A stretch of 42,857 bases of DNA from Plantactinospora alkalitolerans. Lineage in GTDB: Bacteria; Actinomycetota; Actinomycetes; Mycobacteriales; Micromonosporaceae. Below are positions 1 to 7,628 of the stretch, one piece after another. The position numbers and the translations under genes were made by a program. Every line of letters begins with the position of its first letter. Position 1 is the first letter of the stretch. Location of the stretch: contig NZ_JADPUN010000142.1 of the NCBI RefSeq assembly GCF_015690345.1, forward strand, positions 1 through 42,857, given 5' to 3'. The notes under the pieces were generated by a model, which was given only the letters and a program-made list of their open reading frames with translations, had not been told where the DNA came from and did not search any database.

Positions 1-222
1 ATCCTTTACCGTTGACTCCGGCGAGGGTCGGAGCGCCGCCCGGGCGGGGCTCGGTGGCCGGTGAGGGGTCGCTGAGCGATCATCGCAATGAATTTTTTCC
101 GGACGCGCCGCCGCTAACCGGGACTTTTCCGGCGGCCATCTCCGCGTTGACTCTTGCGGTGACCTGGCCACTAAGCATTAGTTTTCCATCGTGAACGAAA
201 CCCGGGGCGGCGCGGGCCGATA
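1..222. other. Left-edge non-coding stretch
   Basis: No convincing gene lies here. Reading frames crossing it are short and lack the codon bias of the neighbours. It presumably holds the promoter of the metallopeptidase gene that follows. A TTGACT hexamer at 147-152 has only weak -10-like sequence (TAAGCA) 19 bases downstream, so no promoter is claimed. A gene truncated by the window edge cannot be excluded. Confidence 0.4.
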
Positions 223-753
223 ATGGCTGGATTGCGCAAGCCGGTCGTCGAGGTACGGCGCAGTCAGCGCCGGCGCCGGACGGTGTCCGCCTATCGGGAC
301 GGCGAGCGCGTCGTGGTCCTCATCCCCGACCAGTTCTCCCGGGCGGAGGAGAGCGAGTGGGTGGACCGGATGCTCGCCCGGCTCGCCGCCCGCGAGGAAC
401 GGCTCGGCCGGTCCGACGAGGAACTGCTGATCCGCTCCCGTCGACTGATCGACCGATATCTGCGTGAGCACGGTCGGGCCGCGCTGCCGGTCAGCGTCCG
501 ATGGGTGACGAACCAGAACGGTCGGTGGGGTTCGTGTACGCCGGCCGACCGGACCATCCGGATCTCGCACCGGATCCAGGAGATGCCGGACTGGGTGATC
601 GACTACGTCCTGCTGCACGAGCTGGCCCACCTGGTCGTGCCGAGCCACAACGCGCGGTTCTGGGCCCTGGTCGGGCGCTACCCGAAGGCGGAGCGGGCCC
701 GGGGCTACCTGGAAGGGGTAGCCGCGGCGGCCGGGATCGAACCGACCGACTGA
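223..753 (+). CDS. YgjP-like zinc metallopeptidase (M48/DUF45 type)
   Basis: Predicted cytoplasmic zinc peptidase of 176 residues, without signal peptide or membrane segment. The N-terminal half is basic (arginine-rich around residues 11-20). The C-terminal half carries HELAH at 132-136 and a third likely zinc ligand, His142, in SHNARFW. This is the HExxH...H layout of the YgjP/DUF45 family, in which HELAH is followed by xHxxxFW. RWGSC near residue 101 is also typical of the family. The ATG at 223 is the only good start, because an upstream GTG in the same area runs into TAA. No strong ribosome-binding site is visible. The biological substrate of this family is unclear. The family call is firm; the function is not. 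Confidence 0.85.
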   Translation: MAGLRKPVVEVRRSQRRRRTVSAYRDGERVVVLIPDQFSRAEESEWVDRMLARLAAREERLGRSDEELLIRSRRLIDRYLREHGRAALPVSVRWVTNQNGRWGSCTPADRTIRISHRIQEMPDWVIDYVLLHELAHLVVPSHNARFWALVGRYPKAERARGYLEGVAAAAGIEPTD

Positions 754-877
754 AGCCACTTCGACGGGATCGAACGGACCAGCCGTAGCGCCGCCGGCCG
801 GGATCGGATCCACCCGCCGGCCGAGTGCGGCGGGTCGGGCCGGCGACCGGGGCCGGGTGGTCGGCTAGGGTCGGCGG

Positions 878-1477
878 GTGGCCCGCCGTGTGATCGTGGT
901 GATGCTCGGACCCGTCGTCTGGACGCCGCCGGGGACCGACCCGGCCCGGTGGCGCGCTGCGCTGGCCGAGGATGTGGTCGACCTGGTCGCCACCCTGAAC
1001 GAGGTCGAACCCGCGATCGCCGCCACCCCCGCCGATCGCGGCCTGGCGGACGCGGTCGCCTGGCCCGGCATGCCGGTGTACGACCTGCCGGTCAACCGCA
1101 CCGACGCCGCACTCGCCGCCGCGACCGCAGACGGGTACGACCAGGCCGCGGTCATCGTCGCCGACGCGCCCGACGTCCCCGGCCTGATCCTCGGCAAGCT
1201 CCTGCGCCCACTGACCAGCCGTACCGTCGCGATCGCCCCGGCGGCCGGACCGGGGCCGGGGCTGCTCGGCATCGCCGTCCGGCTACCGGCGCCGGACTGG
1301 CTGCCGGAGCTGGACCTGGACACCGCCGACGTCGGACTGGTGCGCGCCGCCGCGCCGCGACCGGCGGAGGTGGCGGTGACCCCGGGCTGGCGCCGGCTCC
1401 GGCAGCCGGCCGACCTCGCCACCCTCGACCCGGCGGTCGAGGGCTGGGACACCACCCGGGTACTGCTCGGCGGCTGA
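878..1477 (+). CDS. Uncharacterised protein, possibly nucleotidyltransferase-like
   Basis: A 199-residue protein with strong coding bias and a GTG start, sitting tail-to-tail with the zincin_2 gene (29-base gap). No signal peptide or membrane segment is visible. A hydrophobic strand followed by VADAPDVPGL near residues 94-103, and the order of segments around it, resembles the 'ADxP' region of GT-A-fold nucleotidyltransferases such as CofC or DUF2064. That resemblance is weak and is an inference. I do not recognise the protein beyond this. It could equally be a lineage-specific conserved protein. Downstream of the ADAP segment there is a glycine/proline-rich turn (PGPGLLG). Confidence 0.7.
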   Translation: MARRVIVVMLGPVVWTPPGTDPARWRAALAEDVVDLVATLNEVEPAIAATPADRGLADAVAWPGMPVYDLPVNRTDAALAAATADGYDQAAVIVADAPDVPGLILGKLLRPLTSRTVAIAPAAGPGPGLLGIAVRLPAPDWLPELDLDTADVGLVRAAAPRPAEVAVTPGWRRLRQPADLATLDPAVEGWDTTRVLLGG

Positions 1478-1506
1478 GCCGGCCGCTCGGGCTCCTGAGC
1501 AGCCGG

Positions 1507-2775
1507 CTACTCGGGCTTGCCGGGCTCGGAGTCGGGCTTGTCGGGCTCGGAGTCGGGCTTGCCGAAGTCGAAGTCGTCCAGATCGCCGAGGTCGAGCTGG
1601 GACCGGGCGAACGTCTCCGGATCGGCGAAGTCCTCTCCGGCCGGAAGCAGGTCCGGGTGCCCCCAGAGGGCGTCCCGCCCGGCGATGCCCCGATGTTCGG
1701 TGAGCGCCGCCCACAACGTCGCCGCCTCGCGCAGCCGGCGGGGCCGCAGCTCCAGTCCGACCAGCGCCGCGAACGTCTGCTCCGCGGGACCTCCGGCGGC
1801 CCGGCGACGCCGGAACGCCTCGCCGAGTCGGTTCACGTTGGGCAGCCGCTCGGCCGCGGCGCTGTCCACGACGTGGCACACCCAGCCCTCGACCAGGGCG
1901 AGCGTGGTCTCCAGCCGGGTCAGCGACGCCTTCTGCGCCGGGGTGTCCTCCGGAGTGAAGATGCCCTCCATCGCCATCGCCTGCATCGACTCCGGGTTCG
2001 TCGGGTCGATCCGGCCCATCGCCTCCTCGATCGCCTCCCGGTTCACCGTGATCCCGGCGGCGTACACCTCGACGGAGCTGAGCACGTGTCCGCGCAGCCA
2101 CGACACGTGCTGGAAGAGCCGCTGGTGCGCGGCCTCCCGCAGCGCGACGTAGAGGCGTACCTCGTCCTCCGGGAGTTCGAGGCCCTCGCCGTACGCCCGG
2201 ATGTTGGCCGGCAGCAGTGCGGCCGTACCGGCGGGGCCGAGCGGCAGGCCGATGTCGCCGGCCGAGAGGACCTCGGCAGCCAGCGAACCGAGTGCCTGGC
2301 CGAGCTGGCCACCGAACAGGGCGCCGCCGAGCGTGGTGAGCATGGACTGCATCGGACCGAGCTGCGCCCGGGCCTCCGGCGGCACCAGGTCGCCCATCGC
2401 GGCGACCATCCGGCCGGCGACCGGATCGCAGAGCTTCCGCCACACGTCGAGGGTCTTGTAGATCCACTCGTTGCGGTTCCAGGCGATCGAGGTACGGATC
2501 CCGGACGGATGCGCCGAGGTGGGATCCAGCCACAGGTCGGCCAGCCGGAGCGCCTCTTCCACGGAGTTGCGCTCGTACGGCGTCACCGCCGGATCACCGG
2601 CGGAGGAGAGCTGGCTGGCGGCGACCTGGCGGGCCAGGTCCCAGTTCACGGGACCGCTGCCCGGCGCGGCGAGCAGTTGCTGCAGTTGCGCCATGAACTG
2701 CTGCATCTGCTGCGGGTCGTTGGGGTCGGGCGGCTGGCCACCCGGCAGGGCGAAGCCGAACGGAATATCAGGCAC
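1507..2775 (-). CDS. Zincin_2-family (DUF2342) putative metalloprotease
   Basis: A 422-residue cytoplasmic protein. It matches my recollection of the actinobacterial zincin_2 (DUF2342) family: a Gln/Pro-rich N-terminus (residues 10-35), a central block with glycine-rich GALFGGQLGQALG (151-163), and the signature region REAAHQRLFQHVSWL near 213-227, where conserved Glu and His residues are thought to bind zinc. EGWVCHVVD further on is also characteristic. The C-terminal tail is acidic and repetitive (SEPDKPDSEPGKPE), apparently an expanded low-complexity end. The gene is divergent from the PDZ-Lon gene with about 110 bases between the two starts, an arrangement often seen in actinomycetes. Proteolytic activity is inferred from family membership only. 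Confidence 0.85.
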   Translation of the reverse strand: MPDIPFGFALPGGQPPDPNDPQQMQQFMAQLQQLLAAPGSGPVNWDLARQVAASQLSSAGDPAVTPYERNSVEEALRLADLWLDPTSAHPSGIRTSIAWNRNEWIYKTLDVWRKLCDPVAGRMVAAMGDLVPPEARAQLGPMQSMLTTLGGALFGGQLGQALGSLAAEVLSAGDIGLPLGPAGTAALLPANIRAYGEGLELPEDEVRLYVALREAAHQRLFQHVSWLRGHVLSSVEVYAAGITVNREAIEEAMGRIDPTNPESMQAMAMEGIFTPEDTPAQKASLTRLETTLALVEGWVCHVVDSAAAERLPNVNRLGEAFRRRRAAGGPAEQTFAALVGLELRPRRLREAATLWAALTEHRGIAGRDALWGHPDLLPAGEDFADPETFARSQLDLGDLDDFDFGKPDSEPDKPDSEPGKPE

Positions 2776-2887
2776 GCGTCCACGGTACGCGCGCCGCGCC
2801 GCAGCATGCCCGCCCAGGTGTCACGCCGAGGGCGAACCTGGGGTTCAGGTGCCGGACCGGATGGGGTGGCTCGGTACGCTTCCGCGT

Positions 2888-3904
2888 ATGAGACGTCGCG
2901 GTGTCACGGTTCTGCTCGGCGCGGTGATCACCGCCCTGCTCAGTATCGGTGTGCTCGCCGCACCCATTCCGTACGTCGTTCTCGGACCGGGACCGACGGT
3001 GGACACCCTCGGCCGGAAGAACGACAAAGAGGTGATCCAGGTGTCCGGCACCGGGACCTCGACGTCGGCGGGACAACTTCGGCTCACCACCGTCGGGGTG
3101 CAACCCGACGTCAAACTGTTGTCCGCGATCGCCGGCTGGTTCTCGTCGGACGAGGCGGTGGTGCCGTACGAGCTGATCTACCCGCCCGGTCAGAGCGAGA
3201 AGCAGATCGAGGAGCGCAACGCGGAGGACTTCGCCGCCTCGCAGACCAGCGCCGAGACCGCGGCGCTGCGCGAACTCGGCTACCCGGTGCAGGTGGTGGT
3301 CAAGAAGGTCACCCCGGGGGCCGCGTCGGACGGGATCCTGAAGGTCGGCGACGTCCTCACCTCGGTCGACAACAAGCCGGTGCCGTCCGCGACCACCCTC
3401 ACCGATCTCATTCGGAGCCGGCCGGTGGGCTCGCCGCTGGCGGTCGGCTACACCCGGGACGGTACGCCGGCCACCGCGACCCTCGTCAGCGCGTCCACCG
3501 ACGGCGGACCGCCCCGGATCGGTGTCGAGATCGAGCAGAACCAGCCGCACCCGTTCGAATTGAAGATCGACCTGAGCGACATCGGTGGCCCGAGCGCCGG
3601 ACTGATGTTCGCGCTCGGCATCATCGACAAACTCAAGCCCGAGGACCTCACCGGCGGAAAGATCATCGCCGGCACCGGCACGATCAACGACGAGGGCACG
3701 GTCGGCCCGATCGGCGGGATCCCGCAGAAACTGGTCGGCGCGAAGCGGGCGGGCGCGAAGTACTTTCTCGTACCGGCCGACAACTGCGAGGAAGCGCTTC
3801 GTAACGCACAGTCGGGACTGCCGATGGCTCGGGTGGCGACTCTCGGCGAGGCGCTGTCCGCACTGGAGACGATCCGGGCCGGAGGCCAGCCGACGCGCTG
3901 CTGA
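2888..3904 (+). CDS. Secreted/membrane-anchored PDZ-Lon (S16) protease, YlbL-like
   Basis: A 338-residue protein. An N-terminal hydrophobic helix (residues 7-26) anchors it or acts as a signal. A PDZ domain occupies about 130-200 (GYPVQVVVKKVTPGAAS, then LKVGDVLTSVDNKPV). The C-terminal domain is the proteolytic fold of Lon without the ATPase: GGPSAGLMF contains the probable nucleophile Ser236, and GGIPQKLVGAKRAGA supplies Lys281, a spacing like the Ser-Lys dyad of Lon. The reading frame stays open far upstream, but the ATG at 2888 gives the MRRRG signal-anchor start seen in this family, so I chose it. The likely role is extracytoplasmic processing or quality control; substrates are unknown. 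UPF0182 follows after a hairpin. Confidence 0.9.
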   Translation: MRRRGVTVLLGAVITALLSIGVLAAPIPYVVLGPGPTVDTLGRKNDKEVIQVSGTGTSTSAGQLRLTTVGVQPDVKLLSAIAGWFSSDEAVVPYELIYPPGQSEKQIEERNAEDFAASQTSAETAALRELGYPVQVVVKKVTPGAASDGILKVGDVLTSVDNKPVPSATTLTDLIRSRPVGSPLAVGYTRDGTPATATLVSASTDGGPPRIGVEIEQNQPHPFELKIDLSDIGGPSAGLMFALGIIDKLKPEDLTGGKIIAGTGTINDEGTVGPIGGIPQKLVGAKRAGAKYFLVPADNCEEALRNAQSGLPMARVATLGEALSALETIRAGGQPTRC

Positions 3905-3965
3905 CCCGCTGTTTCCGGGTCGATCCACTCCGCGATCGGCCCGGCATCCGACCGGGAAGCGTGGT

Positions 3966-3994
3966 CGGCCGAACCGCCGTCGCGGGTTCGGCTG
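3966..3994 (+). terminator. Hairpin after the PDZ-Lon gene
   Basis: A 10-base inverted repeat (arms 3966-3975 and 3985-3994, one G-T wobble, nine-base loop) lies 60 bases after the stop. No T-run follows, which is common for high-G+C terminators, so termination is inferred. Confidence 0.4.
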
Positions 3995-4077
3995 ACCGGG
4001 GCCGATCACACTCAGGAATACCCCGTAGTCTGGGTGCCTGATCAGAGCCGGTCATTTCCGAACGTGCGGAGCCAACA

Positions 4078-7000
4078 GTGGTTATGCGTAGCAGCCCCCT
4101 ACCAAGAATGAGTCGGCGCGGTCGCGTCACGGTGGGTGTACTCCTCGGGGTGTTTCTGCTTCTCACCCTGCTCGGTTGGGGCGTCCAGGCCTGGACCGAC
4201 TGGCTCTGGTTCGAAGAGGTCGACTACACCAAGGTCTTCTCCGGTGTGCTGGTCACCCGGATCATGCTCTTCGTCGTGGTGGGGCTGGCGATGGCCCTGC
4301 TGGTCGGCGGGAACATGTGGCTGGCCTACCGGCTGCGCCCGGTGCTGCGGCCGAACTCGCCGGAGCAGGTGACGCTGGAACGCTACCGATCGGTGCTGGC
4401 ACCGCGGATCGGGACCTGGCTCGCCGCGGTCGGCGTGGTCGTCGGACTCTTCGCCGGTCTCTCCGCGCAGACCCGGTGGGGCCAGTGGATGCTGTTCCGC
4501 AACGCGCAGGACTTCGGGGTGAAGGATCCGGAGTTCAAGATCGACATTGGCTTCTACGTATTCCAGTTCCCGTTCCTGCGGTACCTGCTCGGCATCGGCT
4601 TCACCGCCGTGGTGCTGGCCGTGGTCGGCGCGCTGGCCATGCACTACATTTTCGGCGGCGTACGGCTCCAGGGCGTCGGCGACCGGATGACAAGCGCCGC
4701 CCGCGCCCACCTGACGTCGCTCGTCGCGGTGTTCGTCCTGCTCAAGGCGATCGCGTACGTCCTCGACCGCCGGGCCATGCTGCTGGAGTTCAACGAGGGC
4801 GTCAACCTCTACGGCGCCGGCTACGCCGACATCAACGCGTTGCTGCCGGCCAAGGAGATCCTGGCGTACATCTCGATCGTGGTCGCCGTCGCGATCATCG
4901 TCTTCTCCAACGCCGTGATGCGGAACCTGGTCTGGCCCGGGATCTCGCTGGCCCTGCTCGGCATCTCGGCCGTGGCGATCGGCGGCATCTACCCGTGGGC
5001 GGTGCAGACCTTCGAGGTCAAGCCGAGCGTCAAGGACAAGGAAGCCGCGTACATCGAGCGCAGCATCACGGCCACCCGGGACGCCTTCGGGATCGCCGGC
5101 ACCATGATGGCGCCGTACAGCGCGGCCAACCTCAAGCCGCCGGCGACGCTGGCCACCGACACCTCGGTGGTGCCGAACATCCGGCTGCTGGACCCGCAAC
5201 TGGTCTCCGAGACGTACACCCAGCTCCAGCAGGTGCGGGGCTTCTACGACTTCGGCCCGAAGCTGGACATCGACCGGTACCAGATCAACGGCGAGACCCA
5301 GGACTACGTCGTCGGGATGCGCGAGATCAACTATCTGGAGCTGACCGCGCAGCAGAGCAACTGGATCAACCGCCACACGGTCTTCACCCACGGGTACGGC
5401 CTGGTCGGTGCGCCCGCCAACCAGGTGGTCTGCGGTGGCCAGCCGTACTTCGTCTCCGGCTTCCTCGGCGAGAAGGCCGAGGAGGCGTGCTCCTCGGCGA
5501 GTGAGGCCCTTCCGGCCACCCAGCCGCGGATCTACTACGGCGAGCAGATGGACGGCAGCGACTACGCGATCGTCGGCCAGAGCGGCTCGGGCAACCCCGT
5601 CGAGTTCGACCGGCCGACCGGAAAGGACGGCGGCGAGCAGTACTACACCTACACCGGCTCCGGTGGGGTGGAGATCGGCTCGTTCGGTCGTCGGCTGCTC
5701 TACGCGATCAAGGAGCAGGAGCCGAACTTCGTCCTCTCCGGCGCGGTCAACGACTCCTCCAAGCTGCTGTACGTGCGTAACCCCCGGGAGCGGGTGGAGA
5801 AGGTGGCGCCGTTCCTGACCCTGGACGGCGACCCGTACCCGGCGGTGGTCGGCGGCCGGATCCAGTGGATCGTCGACGGCTACACCACGGCGGCCACCTA
5901 CCCGTACGCGGAGCAGGTGAACCTCCAGCAGGAGACCGCCGACGAGCTGACCGGGCTGGGCACCTTCGAACTCGCCCGGGAGGACGTCAACTACATCCGG
6001 AACTCGGTGAAGGCCACCGTCGACGCGTACGACGGCACGGTGAAGCTCTACGAGTTCGACGAGACCGACCCGGTGCTGAAGGCCTGGAACAAGGCGTTCG
6101 GCGGCGACCTGGTGACCCCGAAGGCGGAGATCCCGGCCGACCTGGCGGCGCACTTCCGCTACCCGGCCGACCTGTTCAAGGTGCAGCGCAACCTGCTGTC
6201 CCGGTTCCACGTCACCGACTCGTCGGAGTTCTTCTCGGGGCAGGACTTCTGGGAGGTGCCGAACGTCCCCGACGCCCCGGACAGCAACGAGAAGCAGCCG
6301 CCCTACTATCTCTTCACCCAGCTTCCGGGGCAGAAGGAACCGCGGTTCCAGCTGACGTCGGCGGTCACCCCGGCCGGCCGGCAGAACCTGGCGGCACTGA
6401 TCAGTGGGTCGTACCTGAACGGCCAGCCCCGGTTGGAGGTGCTGGAACTGCCCGACCAGACGGCCGTCTCCGGACCCGTTCAGGTGCACCAGAAGATGAC
6501 CAACAACGCGAACATCCGGCAGGAACTGAACCTGTTGACCTCCAACCAGGCCCAGGTGCAGTACGGCAACCTGCTCTCGCTGCCCTTCGGCGACGGCATG
6601 CTCTACGTCGAGCCGGTGTACGTGAAGAGCAACCAGACGAACGCGTATCCACTGCTGCAACGGGTGCTGATCTCGTACGGCGACGGCGGTCAGTACGTCG
6701 TACTCGCCAACAGCCTGGAGGACGGCATCAAGCAGCTCGTCGAGCAGGGCAAGAAGGCCGGTGCGGAGACGCCGGCGAACCCGCCACCGCCGTCGAACGA
6801 GAATCCGGGCGCCACTCCGAGCCCGACACCACCGTCGGACACCCCTCCGTCGTTGACTCCGGCCCTGGCCGCCGCCGCGGCCAAGGTGCAGACCGCGATC
6901 GGTGAGGTCAAGGCCGCGCAGGCGTCGGGCGACTTCGAGCGGTACGGCCGGGCGTTGAAGGCGCTGGACGAGGCGATGACGGAGTTCCAGACGGCCCAGA

Positions 7001-7098
7001 AGGGCGGAGGCGGGGCGGCACCGAATCCGGCACCCGCGGGGTCACCGCCGGCCAGCGGCGGTACGCCGAGCCCGCCGGCCCAGTCGCCGGGCGGCTGA
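4078..7098 (+). CDS. UPF0182 family large membrane protein
   Basis: A 1006-residue protein. The first 300 residues hold about seven transmembrane helices (for example residues 20-40, 60-85, 110-130, 165-190, 210-230, 260-280 and 288-310). A long, aromatic-rich extracytoplasmic region follows. TDWLWFEEVDYTKVF near residue 40 is typical of UPF0182, a family conserved in actinobacteria and some other groups with no known function. The last 120 residues form a Pro/Ser/Gly-rich tail interrupted by a short helical segment at 925-975. The length fits the family. The GTG at 4078 and the ATG at 4084 are both usable starts. The gene stands alone between hairpins and is followed by the tRNA pair. Confidence 0.92.
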   Translation: MVMRSSPLPRMSRRGRVTVGVLLGVFLLLTLLGWGVQAWTDWLWFEEVDYTKVFSGVLVTRIMLFVVVGLAMALLVGGNMWLAYRLRPVLRPNSPEQVTLERYRSVLAPRIGTWLAAVGVVVGLFAGLSAQTRWGQWMLFRNAQDFGVKDPEFKIDIGFYVFQFPFLRYLLGIGFTAVVLAVVGALAMHYIFGGVRLQGVGDRMTSAARAHLTSLVAVFVLLKAIAYVLDRRAMLLEFNEGVNLYGAGYADINALLPAKEILAYISIVVAVAIIVFSNAVMRNLVWPGISLALLGISAVAIGGIYPWAVQTFEVKPSVKDKEAAYIERSITATRDAFGIAGTMMAPYSAANLKPPATLATDTSVVPNIRLLDPQLVSETYTQLQQVRGFYDFGPKLDIDRYQINGETQDYVVGMREINYLELTAQQSNWINRHTVFTHGYGLVGAPANQVVCGGQPYFVSGFLGEKAEEACSSASEALPATQPRIYYGEQMDGSDYAIVGQSGSGNPVEFDRPTGKDGGEQYYTYTGSGGVEIGSFGRRLLYAIKEQEPNFVLSGAVNDSSKLLYVRNPRERVEKVAPFLTLDGDPYPAVVGGRIQWIVDGYTTAATYPYAEQVNLQQETADELTGLGTFELAREDVNYIRNSVKATVDAYDGTVKLYEFDETDPVLKAWNKAFGGDLVTPKAEIPADLAAHFRYPADLFKVQRNLLSRFHVTDSSEFFSGQDFWEVPNVPDAPDSNEKQPPYYLFTQLPGQKEPRFQLTSAVTPAGRQNLAALISGSYLNGQPRLEVLELPDQTAVSGPVQVHQKMTNNANIRQELNLLTSNQAQVQYGNLLSLPFGDGMLYVEPVYVKSNQTNAYPLLQRVLISYGDGGQYVVLANSLEDGIKQLVEQGKKAGAETPANPPPPSNENPGATPSPTPPSDTPPSLTPALAAAAAKVQTAIGEVKAAQASGDFERYGRALKALDEAMTEFQTAQKGGGGAAPNPAPAGSPPASGGTPSPPAQSPGG

Positions 7099-7109
7099 GC
7101 TGCTGATTC

Positions 7110-7156
7110 GTGAGCTCACCCGGCGGCGGCGAGATGGTCGCCGCCGGGTAACTCAC
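7110..7156 (+). terminator. Strong hairpin terminator after the UPF0182 gene
   Basis: A perfect 11-base inverted repeat (7118-7128 with 7139-7149) is extended by an outer GTGAG/CTCAC pairing across a one-base bulge. It starts 12 bases after the UPF0182 stop and separates that gene from the tRNA promoter. Confidence 0.6.
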
Positions 7157-7163
7157 CCCCGTT

Positions 7164-7193
7164 TTGATGGGGCCGGGCGGTGTGCGCTAGTGT
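7164..7193 (+). promoter_or_regulatory. Candidate promoter of the first initiator tRNA
   Basis: TTGATG at 7164-7169 and TAGTGT at 7188-7193, spaced by 18 bases, end 11 bases before the tRNA. Position and spacing fit a sigma-70-type housekeeping promoter; the match is moderate. Confidence 0.45.
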
Positions 7194-7204
7194 TAACGAG
7201 CCGA

Positions 7205-7278
7205 CGCGGGGTGGAGCAGCTCGGTAGCTCGCTGGGCTCATAACCCAGAGGTCGCAGGTTCAAATCCTGTCCCCGCTA
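7205..7278 (+). tRNA. Initiator tRNA-fMet (CAU), copy 1, CCA not encoded
   Basis: A 74-base cloverleaf. The anticodon loop is CTCATAA, with anticodon CAT at 34-36. Three stacked G-C pairs (GGG/CCC) close the anticodon stem and the 1-72 position is an unpaired C-U; both mark an initiator tRNA. The acceptor stem, GAGC/GCTC D stem and GCAGG/CCTGT T stem all pair. The genomic sequence after A73 is CAAAC, so CCA must be added enzymatically. The body is identical to the second copy 195 bases downstream. Confidence 0.96.
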
Positions 7279-7297
7279 CAAACAGGAACACCAGATC

Positions 7298-7333
7298 AGA
7301 ACCCGGTCCCGATGGGGCCGGGTTCTTGGTTTT
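7298..7333 (+). terminator. Rho-independent terminator of tRNA-fMet copy 1
   Basis: A 13-base-pair stem (7298-7310 with 7314-7326, one G-T wobble) has a three-base loop and a T-rich tail (TGGTTTT). It begins 20 bases after the tRNA end, so the first tRNA is probably a separate transcript. Confidence 0.75.
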
Positions 7334-7433
7334 CCTCCGGTCGTCGGCATCGGCCGCGTACTCTGATCAATCGGTGGAGGATGCCGAAGGCCATGGCCGG
7401 TTCGGTGTCCGGCCTGGCGCGACGATCTTGAAG

Positions 7434-7462
7434 TTGGACTTCTGTCGCAGTTGGGCTATGGT
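7434..7462 (+). promoter_or_regulatory. Promoter of the second initiator tRNA
   Basis: TTGGAC at 7434-7439 and TATGGT at 7457-7462 are separated by exactly 17 bases and lie 11 bases upstream of the tRNA. This is a good sigma-70-type match, better than that of copy 1. Confidence 0.6.
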
Positions 7463-7473
7463 TCATCAGGCGA

Positions 7474-7550
7474 CGCGGGGTGGAGCAGCTCGGTAGCTCG
7501 CTGGGCTCATAACCCAGAGGTCGCAGGTTCAAATCCTGTCCCCGCTACCA
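7474..7550 (+). tRNA. Initiator tRNA-fMet (CAU), copy 2, CCA encoded
   Basis: Same 74-base body as copy 1, with the GGG/CCC anticodon stem, C1-U72 mismatch and CAT anticodon, but followed by a genome-encoded CCA at 7548-7550. It has its own promoter and its own terminator, so the two copies are independently expressed. Confidence 0.96.
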
Positions 7551-7555
7551 CAGTG

Positions 7556-7591
7556 AACGGCCCGTCAGAGATCATCTGGCGGGCCGTTTCG
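7556..7591 (+). terminator. Terminator of tRNA-fMet copy 2
   Basis: Arms 7556-7569 and 7575-7588 pair over 14 bases (one wobble) around a five-base loop, followed by TTC. It starts six bases after the CCA. The convergent transporter gene ends 38 bases later, so the hairpin may serve both strands. Confidence 0.7.
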
Positions 7592-7628
7592 CATGTCCCC
7601 TCAGAGCGGAACCTGGCGTTTCCGCGAA

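Noticed and set aside
147-177. Promoter before the YgjP-like gene (TTGACT)
   Set aside because: The -10 candidates are poor and the spacing is 18-19 bases; not enough to claim a site.
949-3804. A 951-codon plus-strand frame spanning three genes
   Set aside because: It crosses the end of one gene, the antisense of another and part of a third out of frame, with no protein-like motif.
4099-6660. An 853-codon open frame opposite the UPF0182 gene
   Set aside because: Composition is Val/Arg/Gly/His-rich without hydrophobic patterning; the plus strand encodes a recognisable membrane protein.
7205-7550. Integrative element or att site at the duplicated tRNA
   Set aside because: The whole tRNA is duplicated with separate promoters, the interval is only 195 bases, and no integrase or excisionase is present.
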